From an uncultured Opitutaceae bacterium (lineage in GTDB: Bacteria > Verrucomicrobiota > Verrucomicrobiia > Opitutales > Opitutaceae): 64,000 bases of DNA. The stretch is taken from assembly GCA_951813085.1 (NCBI GenBank), contig OX638348.1, positions 1,993,627-2,057,626 on the forward strand, given 5' to 3'. Positions 1 to 8,887 of the stretch are shown in pieces. Made by a program: the position numbers and the translations under genes. Within the stretch, counting starts at the first letter, position 1; each line of letters starts with the position of its first letter. Under the pieces are notes generated by a model. It saw only the letters and a program-made list of their open reading frames with translations, made no database searches and had not been told where the DNA came from.

Positions 1-529
1 GCAAAGGCATTGGCGGGCTATTCTTTTTCCGAGGCATGATCGCCATGTCATTGCTGTACGGGATCCCGTAGTAGGAATCGAAGCCATGACGCGTCGGCAA
101 GTGCTCGATCTGGTCTCCCAAATGCCACTTCCCTACGTGACTCGTCGCATAGCCTTGCCATTTCAAATATTCCGGAAGCAACAGCTCGTTCGGATGCAGA
201 CCCTCCGCATAGCCGGGAAACAGCACCCAGCTCTTTCGGCTCCCATTGAACACGTCGAAGCTGACCCTGCCCGGATAGCTGCCCGTCAGCAAAGCTGCCC
301 GCGACGGCGTGCACACCGGACTCGCCGAATAGTATTCCGTAAACCGCATCCCATCTGACGCTAGCTGATCCACATGAGGCGTATCGTTCTTCTCTGACCC
401 GTAGCACCCTAGATCTCCATATCCAAGATCGTCCACATAGATCAGGACGATATTGGGCTTGCTTTCAGCAACCGCCCAGTAAGCCAGAGAAACAATTGAA
501 ACTAAGAAAGAGAAAACTGTGAATCGCAT
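1..529 (-). CDS. Sulfatase, N-terminal part (runs off the left edge)
   Basis: Secreted type I sulfatase that would hydrolyse sulfate esters, probably on sulfated polysaccharide. The start ATG lies at 529-527, followed by a signal peptide of about 21 residues. Residues 33-34 are the metal-binding Asp-Asp of the alkaline-phosphatase fold. Residues 73-77 read CTPSR, the C-x-P-x-R signature whose Cys is converted to formylglycine, so this is the Cys type that needs a maturase. Lys134 and His136 in GKWHLG are the usual sulfate-binding pair. Only 176 codons are visible of a family usually 450-550 residues long. The LamG lipoprotein gene lies 114 bases upstream on the same strand and may be co-transcribed. 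The specific substrate cannot be told from this part. Confidence 0.93.
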   Translation of the reverse strand, partial: MRFTVFSFLVSIVSLAYWAVAESKPNIVLIYVDDLGYGDLGCYGSEKNDTPHVDQLASDGMRFTEYYSASPVCTPSRAALLTGSYPGRVSFDVFNGSRKSWVLFPGYAEGLHPNELLLPEYLKWQGYATSHVGKWHLGDQIEHLPTRHGFDSYYGIPYSNDMAIMPRKKNSPPMPL

Positions 530-643
530 ACCCGAATCATCGAACTCTTACGCAATACATCAAGCCTGGTTTCGCGCTAAGAGCACGGATGAGATCAAGC
601 TACAGTCCCTATCGACACGTTTCAGACGAGCATTCACTCCCCA

Positions 644-1531
644 CTACCCACTCTTCAAAACTTCAAATCCGTCTCCACCCAACGTATACAGGTATTCAAT
701 TTCACCAGACGATAGCGCCCGATCATAGCATGAGAGCTCATCAATATCGCCTACAAAGTTTACTCCCAATCGGATTTGAGCCGTTGCCAGGTCCCATGAA
801 TAGCGCTGCTCCCAGTCTTCGACGCTTCCTTGTGGCTTCCCGTCGACATAGAGCGTTGCCACCGCATCCGTTCCCGGATTGTTGAAGCCTTCGATCGTAA
901 TGACGACATGCGTCCAACGATCGCGGGCAAACGTCGCCTCTCCTGCCGTGACCATGGGTCTTTGTTCAACGGGAAACTCAACCAACCTGCGGTTTTCCGG
1001 ATTCCATATCGCCTTATCCGGAAACGCTCCCATACGAAATTGCCGTCCCTCTTCCCTATCGAAGTCTACCCATATGCCGGCATCCAAGGCAGAACGCGAC
1101 GTAAGCTGTATCGGATCCGTGAATCCTGGACGAAGATCTTCTAGCGGCGCTAGTCGCAACCAAAACGAAACCGTACCGCTCCAACTCTCTTCCCCATAAG
1201 GGAAGTTCCCCTCGAGCTTATAAAACGCACGTGTCCCGCTGACTCCCTCCGGAGTTAGGAACGATAGACATTGTCCGAAGTTGCCACCCGAAGCCTTGAA
1301 CCAAACCTCTTCCGGCAATTCCTCCCGCGTATTCAGTTCAGGCTTCGAAGCGACAAGCGTATAGAGCTTTCGGTCTCCACTCGCAAAGTCGGCATCCGCG
1401 CTCTTGTCAAACGTTGCGTAGAACGTCAGCGCTTCACGAAGGGAATCAGGACCGCTAGAAGACGAGCACGCGACCAATAGTAGCGCAACCGCAATAGGAA
1501 CTCGCTTCAGCAGGGGTATGACGATATCCAT
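644..1531 (-). CDS. LamG/concanavalin A-like lipoprotein
   Basis: Predicted outer-membrane or periplasmic lipoprotein of 295 residues. The N-terminus has a basic n-region, a hydrophobic stretch and a lipobox ending LLVAC at residues 18-22, so Cys22 would be lipidated. The rest resembles a LamG/concanavalin A jelly-roll: it opens with a phrase of the type TFYATFDKS, has a central strand block with RDRWTHVVITIEG near residue 200, and closes with GDIDELSCYDRALSSGEIEYLY, the usual final strand of this fold in Verrucomicrobia and Planctomycetes. Such domains bind carbohydrate or surface ligands. It precedes the sulfatase on the same strand, which suggests shared use in polysaccharide handling. The binding target is unknown. 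Confidence 0.75.
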   Translation of the reverse strand: MDIVIPLLKRVPIAVALLLVACSSSSGPDSLREALTFYATFDKSADADFASGDRKLYTLVASKPELNTREELPEEVWFKASGGNFGQCLSFLTPEGVSGTRAFYKLEGNFPYGEESWSGTVSFWLRLAPLEDLRPGFTDPIQLTSRSALDAGIWVDFDREEGRQFRMGAFPDKAIWNPENRRLVEFPVEQRPMVTAGEATFARDRWTHVVITIEGFNNPGTDAVATLYVDGKPQGSVEDWEQRYSWDLATAQIRLGVNFVGDIDELSCYDRALSSGEIEYLYTLGGDGFEVLKSG

Positions 1532-1586
1532 GCATTAAACTAGCAGATAAAATTCCCTAAACACAATACTAGTGCGCAAATCACTT

Positions 1587-1812
1587 TCACTGCCGCATGC
1601 GCTTGCGTACTGCATTCGAATACAAGACTACAGGAACGATAACCAGCGCAGCGAGAGCGCCCAATACGAGAACAGCGTTCTGATTCACAGCAGCGAGATT
1701 TGTGATTTCTGCTGCGGTTTCCGTATTCGCTTGATTCGCGATCGAGATAGGCCCAACCGCAGCTTCCTTCGCGATAGAGAAACCTCCGCTAAAGGCGCAT
1801 TCCCAACCTAGG
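1587..1812 (-). other. Out-of-frame C-terminal tail of the sigma-factor gene
   Basis: This stretch is open in a different frame from the sigma gene that ends at 1789. Its translation continues that protein's theme: GWECAFSGG, then SIAKEAAVGPISIANQANTE, then a hydrophobic segment (about LVLGALAALVIVPVV) and a basic end RKRMRQ. In sigma proteins of this type the glycine-rich repeat is normally followed by phrases of the kind SIAxxxAxGxIAIAxxANT, then a last membrane helix. I therefore read this as the true C-terminus, displaced by a one-base change near 1800-1815 (one extra base in the given sequence would explain it). A separate start inside the sigma gene is possible but less likely. Confidence 0.6.
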
Positions 1813-3201
1813 GAAGACATTGACGAAATAGGCATTGAAGCCGATCGCGGAGGCACCCATGGCGAGAAATCCGATTCCTACTGTACCCAATCCGGCAATA
1901 CCGAATCCGACAGCTCCAACCGAGATCAATCCTATCGAAATGATGCCAACGCTCACGGGAGCCACTGCAAATCCACCCCAGGCAAACAAGAATCCGTAAG
2001 CTATCTCGCCGGCCGCTACCCAACCTACAGCTGGTCGCTCCCCTCTCTCGGAGCGCCCAAACTTGAAGTGAAACAGGGGCACGCCCAGAATGGTCCAAGA
2101 ACTGCGGTATTCCCGTTTCTTGGAACCCGGTTGATCTATTGACGCAGTAAACAAGTCAGGTCGACGAACGCGCTCGGAAGCTCTTAGCTCACGCGTTCGC
2201 TTGAACATTCGAATGGACAGCAAAGCGTAGCTAACAACGAATGCAACTACAAGTAACTGGGAGGCGATAGCGATGTACCCTGAAAGTTCATACCATTCTA
2301 AAGCGAGGTATTTCAATCCAAACATGCTGGCAACCCACACAGCAGCGATAGACAGAAAAAGAGCGACCGTTTTCACGACGTTACGCCGCTCACGCTGCGT
2401 ACGGGATTGATCGAAACTCGCTCGCAGCGCGAACGCCGTGCTTATCAATCCAGACACGGACGCTAAGAAAGTCACAATCGGCGCCCACTTCAACCAGGAA
2501 CCTGCTTTGGCCGCAGCTGCGCCAATAGTAGCCGCTTTTGCGGGAGGTGAGAGCGTCGCCACAGCAGCAAGTACCCCCATTGTGAATACAGTACTTGGCG
2601 CGCTCTTAGCTAGCGCATCCTCTACAAAAGTCATCATGCGCTCCTGCAGCATCTTTCGTCCACGCGACAGACGTTGTTTCACGGCGTCCTCCGACAGATC
2701 CAATTCACTGGCAACATGCTCGATGGAGCGGTGCTCTCGATAGTAGAGCACCAAGGGTTCGCGATAGGTTTCAGGAACTTTTTCTAACGTATCCCACAAA
2801 AGGGCCTGCTCTTCTTCTTTCATCGTTACTTCTTCAGTGGGTTTTGCTTGAGACTCCTCACAAGCGGCTTCATCTAGCTCTTCCGCATTTCTAATTGGTT
2901 GCCGGGCCTCCTTGCGCCGATAGTGGCTAAGCTTGAATCGTAAAATTCCGCATAGCCATGATTTCAATTTTTCCGGTTCCTTCAGATTCCCTAGCATTTT
3001 CCAGCCCTCGATAAAGGCTTCCTGAGCAACATCCTCGCTCGCAGCCAGATTTCCTATAGAAGCGTAGGCGAGCGAGCAAAGCAGACGTTGATAACGAGTG
3101 ACGATTTTTCCATACGCCTCTTGGTCGCCCTTAAGCGATGCGATGACCAACGAGGCGTCGCTGGCATCTAAGTAAACGAGTCTTTTCTTGAATAAGTTCA
3201 T
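1789..3201 (-). CDS. ECF-type sigma factor fused to a membrane domain
   Basis: A 470-residue protein with RNA polymerase sigma region 2 at about residues 15-100 (phrases such as EDVAQEAFIEGW and LKSWLCGILRFKL) and region 4 at about 133-190 (LEKVPETYREPLVLYY, then an HTH ending DAVKQRLSRGRKMLQ). Unlike a normal ECF sigma of about 180-200 residues it continues with several hydrophobic helices (about 205-255, 275-335) and a C-terminal run of G/A/I/S-rich short repeats near residues 410-455. The tail probably anchors the sigma factor in the membrane and may act as its own anti-sigma. The last codons after FVNVFP look shifted: see the tail at 1587-1812. What signal it senses is unknown. Confidence 0.85.
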   Translation of the reverse strand: MNLFKKRLVYLDASDASLVIASLKGDQEAYGKIVTRYQRLLCSLAYASIGNLAASEDVAQEAFIEGWKMLGNLKEPEKLKSWLCGILRFKLSHYRRKEARQPIRNAEELDEAACEESQAKPTEEVTMKEEEQALLWDTLEKVPETYREPLVLYYREHRSIEHVASELDLSEDAVKQRLSRGRKMLQERMMTFVEDALAKSAPSTVFTMGVLAAVATLSPPAKAATIGAAAAKAGSWLKWAPIVTFLASVSGLISTAFALRASFDQSRTQRERRNVVKTVALFLSIAAVWVASMFGLKYLALEWYELSGYIAIASQLLVVAFVVSYALLSIRMFKRTRELRASERVRRPDLFTASIDQPGSKKREYRSSWTILGVPLFHFKFGRSERGERPAVGWVAAGEIAYGFLFAWGGFAVAPVSVGIISIGLISVGAVGFGIAGLGTVGIGFLAMGASAIGFNAYFVNVFPRLGMRL

Positions 3202-3315
3202 AAGCGGTACTCATAAAGTGCCCACTTATTGAGGAAAGGTGACAGGCTTTTTTCCTGTAGCCGATCGATTCTCCTATCTATCAACAATTTGCCGCATCGG
3301 GCCAACGAAAAACGT

Positions 3316-3999
3316 TCACCCCTCACCCCTCTTCAAGACAGCCACATGCCGATCGATGGACTTTCCAGGAGTCGGTAGCTCGCGGGAAATTTCGTTGGCT
3401 TTCGTGACGAGCAGTTCACCGCCTTGATTCTTGATCGCGTCGATAGCCTGCGTGTGTTCGCGATCGAAATAGCTCGTGATAATGAGTCGGCCATTGGGCA
3501 ATAGCTTTTCCAAGGCATTGCGGTAGATCTCTTCCCAAGTCCTCTTCCCGTTCCACAGATTCTGGTGACGCATGAATATGACATCGAAAGCTCCCGGAAG
3601 CTCCCGATAGTCCCTTAGCTTGGTAGCGTCGCCTCGAATGAACTCGAAATCCGCATCCGGGTCATTTTCGAACCGAGCGCTCGCATCAGCGATCTCCCGG
3701 TCCCTAACATCGAAACCGACAAACCTCATATTTCGCCCATCGCCGGCTCCACTTTCCTTTCCACCGAAAAAACGAGCGAGCGTCTTCGCCTCATCGCACG
3801 CGCCACAGGCTAGATCAAGCAATTGCACATCTTCCCCGCCAACAATCTTGCGCTGCAGCTCCGCATCCGATTGCGCAACCTGAGCCAACATCTCCTCGAG
3901 ACGCCGCATATCTCCTTCAATATACCGCTGATGGGTAGAATGGTCCATATAGGCGCAAACTAGAGACCCATCGTTCCCCTTAGCGAACCCAAAAAGCAT
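3316..3999 (-). CDS. Class I SAM-dependent methyltransferase
   Basis: A 227-residue Rossmann-type methyltransferase. Motif I is visible as LLDLACGACDEAKTLA near residues 60-75, the acidic end of beta-2 in VGFDVRD near 95, and the motif IV region as FDVIFMRHQN near 138. The phrase LLPNGRLIITSYFDREH near 168 matches the beta-5 strand of the fold. Nothing identifies the methyl acceptor. The gene stands alone between the sigma gene and a membrane protein, all on the minus strand with gaps of more than 40 bases. The substrate is unknown. Confidence 0.75.
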   Translation of the reverse strand: MLFGFAKGNDGSLVCAYMDHSTHQRYIEGDMRRLEEMLAQVAQSDAELQRKIVGGEDVQLLDLACGACDEAKTLARFFGGKESGAGDGRNMRFVGFDVRDREIADASARFENDPDADFEFIRGDATKLRDYRELPGAFDVIFMRHQNLWNGKRTWEEIYRNALEKLLPNGRLIITSYFDREHTQAIDAIKNQGGELLVTKANEISRELPTPGKSIDRHVAVLKRGEG

Positions 4000-4041
4000 C
4001 GATTGGAAATCAGTGACACGAACAACGTTCGTGGCTCTCAG

Positions 4042-4722
4042 CTACTCGCCCTTCAAACCTGCGACTAGATCGTAGAATTCCTCAGCGCTATGCCATGAAA
4101 CGTTTCCCCCAAGGTATGCAATATGCCCTCCTTTCCCTCCCCAGCAATCGGGACTGCAATACGCCAGAATAGTATCGCGGGGATCCATCATAGATCGATT
4201 CGGAATAAAGGTATAGCCAGACCATTGATCGACTTTGGACAATTCCCCGGGCTGCGATTTCGAGCAAGGTAATTGAAATGTATTCGGATCGTCGATATGT
4301 TCCGTCAATTGCTGAAGCGTTGACGGAAATGTCTCCTCATTGATCGCAGCATGTAGAAGAGAGGCATTGACGATCTGCCTTAGGTTGTTGATGCATTTCG
4401 TTTGCTGTGCTACTAAGCGCAACTGCCCTATAGGTGGTGCAATTATAGCTATGAAAACCATTCCAATTGTTAGCCAGCCGTAACCAATGCACAACCCTGC
4501 TATCGCGAAGCCTTTACCCTGAAACGCCCCATTCGAATTCTTGATTCGACTTAGGCCCGCGTGGCCCAAAACAATCGCCAGCGCCCATAAGGCGACCACC
4601 AACAATAAATATTGGGCGGATTCAAAGAAGAACCACGTAATCATCGTTGGGAAAGCAGCTACCGCAGAGATGAGACTTCCTACAGCCAGCGGATTCCTAC
4701 GAGGAGGGGTTGGGCGATCCAT
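4042..4722 (-). CDS. DUF4190-type membrane protein with a pilin-like periplasmic part
   Basis: I start it at the ATG at 4722 (MDRPTPPRRNPLAV); an in-frame TTG at 4758 adds only 12 residues. The N-terminal part has a proline-rich cytoplasmic tip, then three or four hydrophobic helices with the layout of DUF4190 (LAVGSLISAV, then AIVLGHAGLSRIKNS, then GKGFAIAGLCIGYGWL). After the last helix the phrase CINNLRQIVNASLLHAAINEE resembles the region just behind the helix of type II pseudopilins of Planctomycetes and Verrucomicrobia (NNLRQ-type). The C-terminus (YCSPDCWGGKGGHIAYLGGNVSW) also matches the H-X9-DG-like end of such proteins. It may be an envelope protein that borrows a pseudopilin module. 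Function unknown. Confidence 0.6.
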   Translation of the reverse strand: MDRPTPPRRNPLAVGSLISAVAAFPTMITWFFFESAQYLLLVVALWALAIVLGHAGLSRIKNSNGAFQGKGFAIAGLCIGYGWLTIGMVFIAIIAPPIGQLRLVAQQTKCINNLRQIVNASLLHAAINEETFPSTLQQLTEHIDDPNTFQLPCSKSQPGELSKVDQWSGYTFIPNRSMMDPRDTILAYCSPDCWGGKGGHIAYLGGNVSWHSAEEFYDLVAGLKGE

Positions 4723-4827
4723 GTCTCCGATAAAAGGCCAAAATCCGCTTTCGTTCAAGCTCCGTTCGCTCTTCTCTCTCCGACCATTCCGCTCGACAGG
4801 GTGCCCAATGAACGACTAACTTAAGCT

Positions 4828-6117
4828 ATGAGCCCCAAGGAACCCCTTTCACGAAGAGCGTTCGTCGCCAAAGCCGCAGTCGCATTCCCTATGATAGCCG
4901 CGAGCGGCACGCTGGCAGTCAATGGACGAACCGGAGCGAACGACCGCATCGTCACGGGACATATCGGCGTCGGCGGCAAAGGGACCGGTCACCTAAAGAG
5001 CATTCCCGACAACGTCGGAGCGATCTGCGATGTGGATACTCTTCACGCCAGGAAAGCCGCCTCTCTTTTCGATCGACCCCTACCCATATTCTCGGACTAC
5101 CGAAGGCTGCTGGAGCGCAAGGACATCGATGCAGTCGTCATCGCTTCGCCCGACCATTGGCATGCTTTGATGATGATCGACGCCTGCGCAGCTGGCAAGG
5201 ATGTCTATGTCGAGAAACCTGCTTGCAAGACAATCGAAGAAGGACGCGCAATGGTGAATGCCGCCAAGCGTTACAAGCGCGTGGTTCAAGTAGGTTCTCA
5301 AGGGCGCCACCATCCTGCAGCCGCTGTACTCAGAAAATTCCTACAGGAGGGAAATATCGGGCAAGTCAACCGCGTCGAGTGCTGGCACAATGACAATCCT
5401 GTCGGAGGCGATCCCTCCGCCAATGCAACACCCCCATCTAATTTGGATTGGAACCTGTGGCTAGGACCCGCTGCGGGGCGGGTCTACAATCCAGACTATT
5501 GCCATCGAAACTTTCGATGGATGCTGGATCTCGGCGGGGGCCAAATACGCGACCGCGGCGCCCATGTTTTCAACCTTATTTCCTGGATACTGAATCTAGA
5601 CCGAACGGGTCCCTCTCACATTGAAGCCAGCGGTCAGATTCCGGAAAGTGGGCTTTGGAATTGCCCTACGAATTTCGAGGTCACTTACACATTCGACCGT
5701 CCCGAACTCACCGTGCACTGGGCGCAGCCAGGCAACCGCGCCGCGGATTTCGAATTCGGAGCCGTCTATCACGGCGCCAAAGGGAAAACGATCGTACGCG
5801 GTGGCGATGGGCGCGTGTTTCCCGATGAGCAAGTCGTGGAATTCGCCAAAGCCAACGACATGCCCTATGCCCTACCCAAAGGCGTTCCCGCTCATAAGTA
5901 CAATCTCGAGAATTGGCTCGACTGCATTAGATCGCGCAAGGAACCTGTCATGGATATCGAATCTGGCCACCGTGTAGCCAGTATGTGCATACTGGCGAAC
6001 CTCGCCTACCGCCTCGAACGCCCCGTTTCATGGAATCCAAAGTCCGAGCGTTTCAACCGAGATACCGCCGCCAACTTGCTTCTCGGCAGCCCAGGGCGCG
6101 GCGAGTGGCAAATTTAG
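4828..6117 (+). CDS. Gfo/Idh/MocA family oxidoreductase, Tat-exported
   Basis: A 429-residue NAD(P)-binding oxidoreductase probably exported by the Tat system: the N-terminus has SRRAFVAKAAVAFP, a twin-arginine motif with a hydrophobic stretch. The Rossmann domain follows (VTGHIGVGGKGTGHL near residue 43), with VIASPDHWHALMMIDA near 105 and the family signature VEKPAC near 128, where Lys and the nearby residues contact cofactor and substrate. A central phrase RWMLDLGGGQIRDRGAHVFNLI near 230 is typical of the large Planctomycete/Verrucomicrobial branch with bacterial-type C-terminal domain. These enzymes usually oxidise sugars or sugar acids in the periplasm. The substrate is not known. It is transcribed away from the neighbouring minus-strand genes. 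Confidence 0.88.
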   Translation: MSPKEPLSRRAFVAKAAVAFPMIAASGTLAVNGRTGANDRIVTGHIGVGGKGTGHLKSIPDNVGAICDVDTLHARKAASLFDRPLPIFSDYRRLLERKDIDAVVIASPDHWHALMMIDACAAGKDVYVEKPACKTIEEGRAMVNAAKRYKRVVQVGSQGRHHPAAAVLRKFLQEGNIGQVNRVECWHNDNPVGGDPSANATPPSNLDWNLWLGPAAGRVYNPDYCHRNFRWMLDLGGGQIRDRGAHVFNLISWILNLDRTGPSHIEASGQIPESGLWNCPTNFEVTYTFDRPELTVHWAQPGNRAADFEFGAVYHGAKGKTIVRGGDGRVFPDEQVVEFAKANDMPYALPKGVPAHKYNLENWLDCIRSRKEPVMDIESGHRVASMCILANLAYRLERPVSWNPKSERFNRDTAANLLLGSPGRGEWQI

Positions 6118-6152
6118 ATTGATTCCGAAAACTGCAGGCAAACATTCCCAAT

Positions 6153-7454
6153 TTACGCTGCTTTGATTGGTTCGTAAAAGCGGTCATCTGGTGAATCGTC
6201 TTCCTCCTGACTATCGACAGGCGCTTCACGCCAATCATGATTGAATTTTCGTAGCAGCGATCGGGCTTTCGCGTTCCCATCGACCGCAAGGCCTTTAAGG
6301 TACTTGAGGGCGGTTACAGCCTTATCGGATTCAGGGGCGTTCTCTAGATAATATTCCGAAAGCCAAATATGCGCTTTGGTCAGCCTCAATTCTGATGCTC
6401 TCGTCATCAATCGAAGGGCTTCATTTTGGTCTTTCTCCACTTCAATACCATCCGCATATGCCAAGGCTAAGTCGTATGCCCCAAACGGATTTCCCGATTG
6501 CGCAGCTTTTTCGAGCCACTCAATCCACTGCTTGGGATTCGCCTTCGTCCCAACACCATCGCGGTAGCACATTGCAATTCTGTAAGCGCACTTCCCATAC
6601 AGACCGTAATCAGAATCATAACGCCTGACGACCTTCATAAAGAGCTTGAATGCTTGCGACCTATTCTCCTCACCCAAAGATCCATCTTGATAGTGGCGCG
6701 CCAATTCATAATTGCCCTCGCCCATGCTTCTCTTGGTGATTCGGCGATACAATTTTATCGCCTCATCCGGATTGTAGCCAACCCAACCCGGTGTCGCCAT
6801 CAGATCGGCTAGGACTAAGTATACGCTCAGTGTTTTGGTCGATAGTTCAACATTTGGAAACCCAAGCGTCTCAAGATATCGATCCGCCCACATTTTCGCC
6901 TTCAATCTGCTTTTCGGCACTCCATGCCCTCTATAGAATCTTAGAGCCATCGAAGCCATAGAATCCGCGTATCCCGTTTCCGCCGCGCGCTCAATCCAGT
7001 ACGATTCCTCCTCTGTATTTATCTCAACGCCGTCCCCTTCCCTATAGATACGAGAAAGTTCGAATATTGCGGGCAAATCAGACAATTCCGCAGCTTTAGT
7101 ATAGTATTCGATTGCGAGTTCCGGATCCTTCTCAACCTTCGAGCCTTCAATGTAAGCGCTTCCGAGATTTCTCATAGCAACGGCCGAACCCCCTTCTGCC
7201 GCGCCTTCCCATAGAGAGATTGCCTCGATCGCCCGGTCAGCGTAATTTTCTTTGTCGAAGAAAATGATGCCCAAGTTATTCATTGCATCTATATTACCCT
7301 GCGCCGCGCTAAGCTCATAATACTCTACAGAGCGTTTCTCATCCCACTCTACGCAATATCCAATATCATGCATATATCCCAATAGAAACCGAGCCTCAGC
7401 ATCATCGCCATCTGCTGCCTGGCCCAACCATTCAATAGCCTGATCGCAATTCAC
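6153..7454 (-). CDS. Sel1-repeat protein, C-terminal part of a split gene
   Basis: A 433-residue alpha-solenoid protein built of Sel1-like repeats (pattern A-x-x-x-L-G-x-x-Y-x-x-G, with phrases such as AMRNLGSAYIEGS, ARHYQDGSLG and AYDLALAYADGI). It has no signal peptide of its own, and its first repeat is incomplete. The sequence just ahead of its ATG, read in this frame, is LGIGTNVNCDQAIEWL, which completes a repeat that begins in the preceding gene. I therefore regard it as the second half of the gene at 7463-8887, separated by a one-base shift in a run of six A (7473-7478). Sel1 proteins serve as protein-binding scaffolds; no partner is evident. Confidence 0.75.
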   Translation of the reverse strand: MNCDQAIEWLGQAADGDDAEARFLLGYMHDIGYCVEWDEKRSVEYYELSAAQGNIDAMNNLGIIFFDKENYADRAIEAISLWEGAAEGGSAVAMRNLGSAYIEGSKVEKDPELAIEYYTKAAELSDLPAIFELSRIYREGDGVEINTEEESYWIERAAETGYADSMASMALRFYRGHGVPKSRLKAKMWADRYLETLGFPNVELSTKTLSVYLVLADLMATPGWVGYNPDEAIKLYRRITKRSMGEGNYELARHYQDGSLGEENRSQAFKLFMKVVRRYDSDYGLYGKCAYRIAMCYRDGVGTKANPKQWIEWLEKAAQSGNPFGAYDLALAYADGIEVEKDQNEALRLMTRASELRLTKAHIWLSEYYLENAPESDKAVTALKYLKGLAVDGNAKARSLLRKFNHDWREAPVDSQEEDDSPDDRFYEPIKAA

Positions 7455-7462
7455 ATTCGTCC

Positions 7463-8887
7463 CTATACCGAGAAAAAATACCTTCTCCCAACCGTCGCCA
7501 TCGCTTGAATACTTCCCTTCTGGGCGGCATCCATATAACCTCGAAACAGCTTCTTTTGATTCGTTTCTCGAGCGATTCCGATCCCGTGCTCTCGGCGAAA
7601 CTCAAAACTGTAGAGAGCTCGGGGATCTTCCGCTGCTAAACCTGCGAGGCAAATACCTAAGAATTCGCTCTCCGACATAATTTTCGGCTCAAGGTCGCCG
7701 TCGAGAACTGCGGCCGCGGCGTATAGCCCCGAATTTTTCGCTTTCTCGAAAAGGGATCGCGCCAATGTCTCGTCACGCTCTGCTCCTTCGCCAATCTGCA
7801 ATAGCGCCGCCCGATTGAAAGCCGCAATTCGAGAACTCGCATTGGTGGTTTGTTCCAGCAGCTCGAGCGCCTTTTGGCGATCCGCTGGGACCTCTACTCC
7901 TCGCGCATACAGCAAGCCCAACTCAATTTGAGCAAATAGGTACCCTCCCTCGGCAGCAATGGACAGCAACTCGACGATCGACTCAATCGGTACTTCACGT
8001 TCGGAGGGAAGCTGTTTCAGCCACAATTTAGAGAGCCCATAAATACTCGCATATATTTGTTGGTATAGAGCATTGTTCATCGCCTCCGACTCACGCTTAA
8101 TGTCCTCAGAAACAACCGCATCGACGCCTTCGATGAAAATCTGGTCAACGGTCCTTCTCAAACTGTCCGACATAATCAAGTGGTAGTCGTCTAAATACTT
8201 CTTCGTCAACTCGAGGTCGCGCTCCAACAAGTTGCCCTTCGCGCGTTCGAGAGCGAGAAACAAGGTCGCATTCGGACTCCCACCGCGCGACGCCACGGTC
8301 ATCAACTCAACGATTTCCGAGTCGTTCGAAGCATCGCCGCTCACTTCGCGATCCCCCATGAGCATTGAGGCCAGGAAATACGAAGATTCTGCGCGAATAG
8401 ACCGTTGCATCCTGAAATCCTGGACCCTGATCTGCGGTTCCTCTCCCGGATACACCAATTCTTGAAAGAGTCGTTTCGCGCCGCTTCGATCCTGCTCTAC
8501 TCCATCACCCGTCAATTTCGCAATCGCAAGATTGTACATAGCGGCCCTATATCCTTGCAGCGCGGACTCTTCGAACCACTTGACAGCGATTGAACGATTA
8601 CGGCGGACTCCTTGACCCTGCGCATAAAGCAAAGCTAAAGAATATTGCGCTTCAGGCATTCCCGCCTTTGCCACCTTCTTTAAGAGAGCGGCCGCTTTCC
8701 TAAACCCTTGACGATTGGGCTGCGACGACACGATCTCCATGGCTTCTTCATAGAGCCCTTCTTGGTCTATTTCATCGTAAAGCTCCTCCGAGGCATTCGA
8801 TGCTCCAATAGCCGCGTTGATCACGCACGCCGCCGCAAAGAGCGTCTCTTTTCGAGCAAAAGAAAAGAGGTTTGAATTCCACAGCAT
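7463..8887 (-). CDS. Secreted Sel1-repeat protein, N-terminal part of a split gene
   Basis: A 474-residue protein with a likely N-terminal signal sequence or anchor (LFAAACVINAAIGASNA) followed by Sel1 repeats: PEAQYSLALLYAQGQGVRRN near residue 80 and AQIELGLLYARGVEVPAD near 305 are clear copies. It stops abruptly with VGRRYFFSV in the middle of a repeat. One extra T on the coding strand at the U-run (coding strand T TTT TTC) would carry translation into the downstream 433-residue frame, giving a protein of about 910 residues. Possible explanations are a homopolymer sequencing error, a true mutation, or -1 ribosomal frameshifting, because the site matches the slippery pattern X XXY YYZ in the right register. 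Function unknown. Confidence 0.75.
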   Translation of the reverse strand: MLWNSNLFSFARKETLFAAACVINAAIGASNASEELYDEIDQEGLYEEAMEIVSSQPNRQGFRKAAALLKKVAKAGMPEAQYSLALLYAQGQGVRRNRSIAVKWFEESALQGYRAAMYNLAIAKLTGDGVEQDRSGAKRLFQELVYPGEEPQIRVQDFRMQRSIRAESSYFLASMLMGDREVSGDASNDSEIVELMTVASRGGSPNATLFLALERAKGNLLERDLELTKKYLDDYHLIMSDSLRRTVDQIFIEGVDAVVSEDIKRESEAMNNALYQQIYASIYGLSKLWLKQLPSEREVPIESIVELLSIAAEGGYLFAQIELGLLYARGVEVPADRQKALELLEQTTNASSRIAAFNRAALLQIGEGAERDETLARSLFEKAKNSGLYAAAAVLDGDLEPKIMSESEFLGICLAGLAAEDPRALYSFEFRREHGIGIARETNQKKLFRGYMDAAQKGSIQAMATVGRRYFFSV

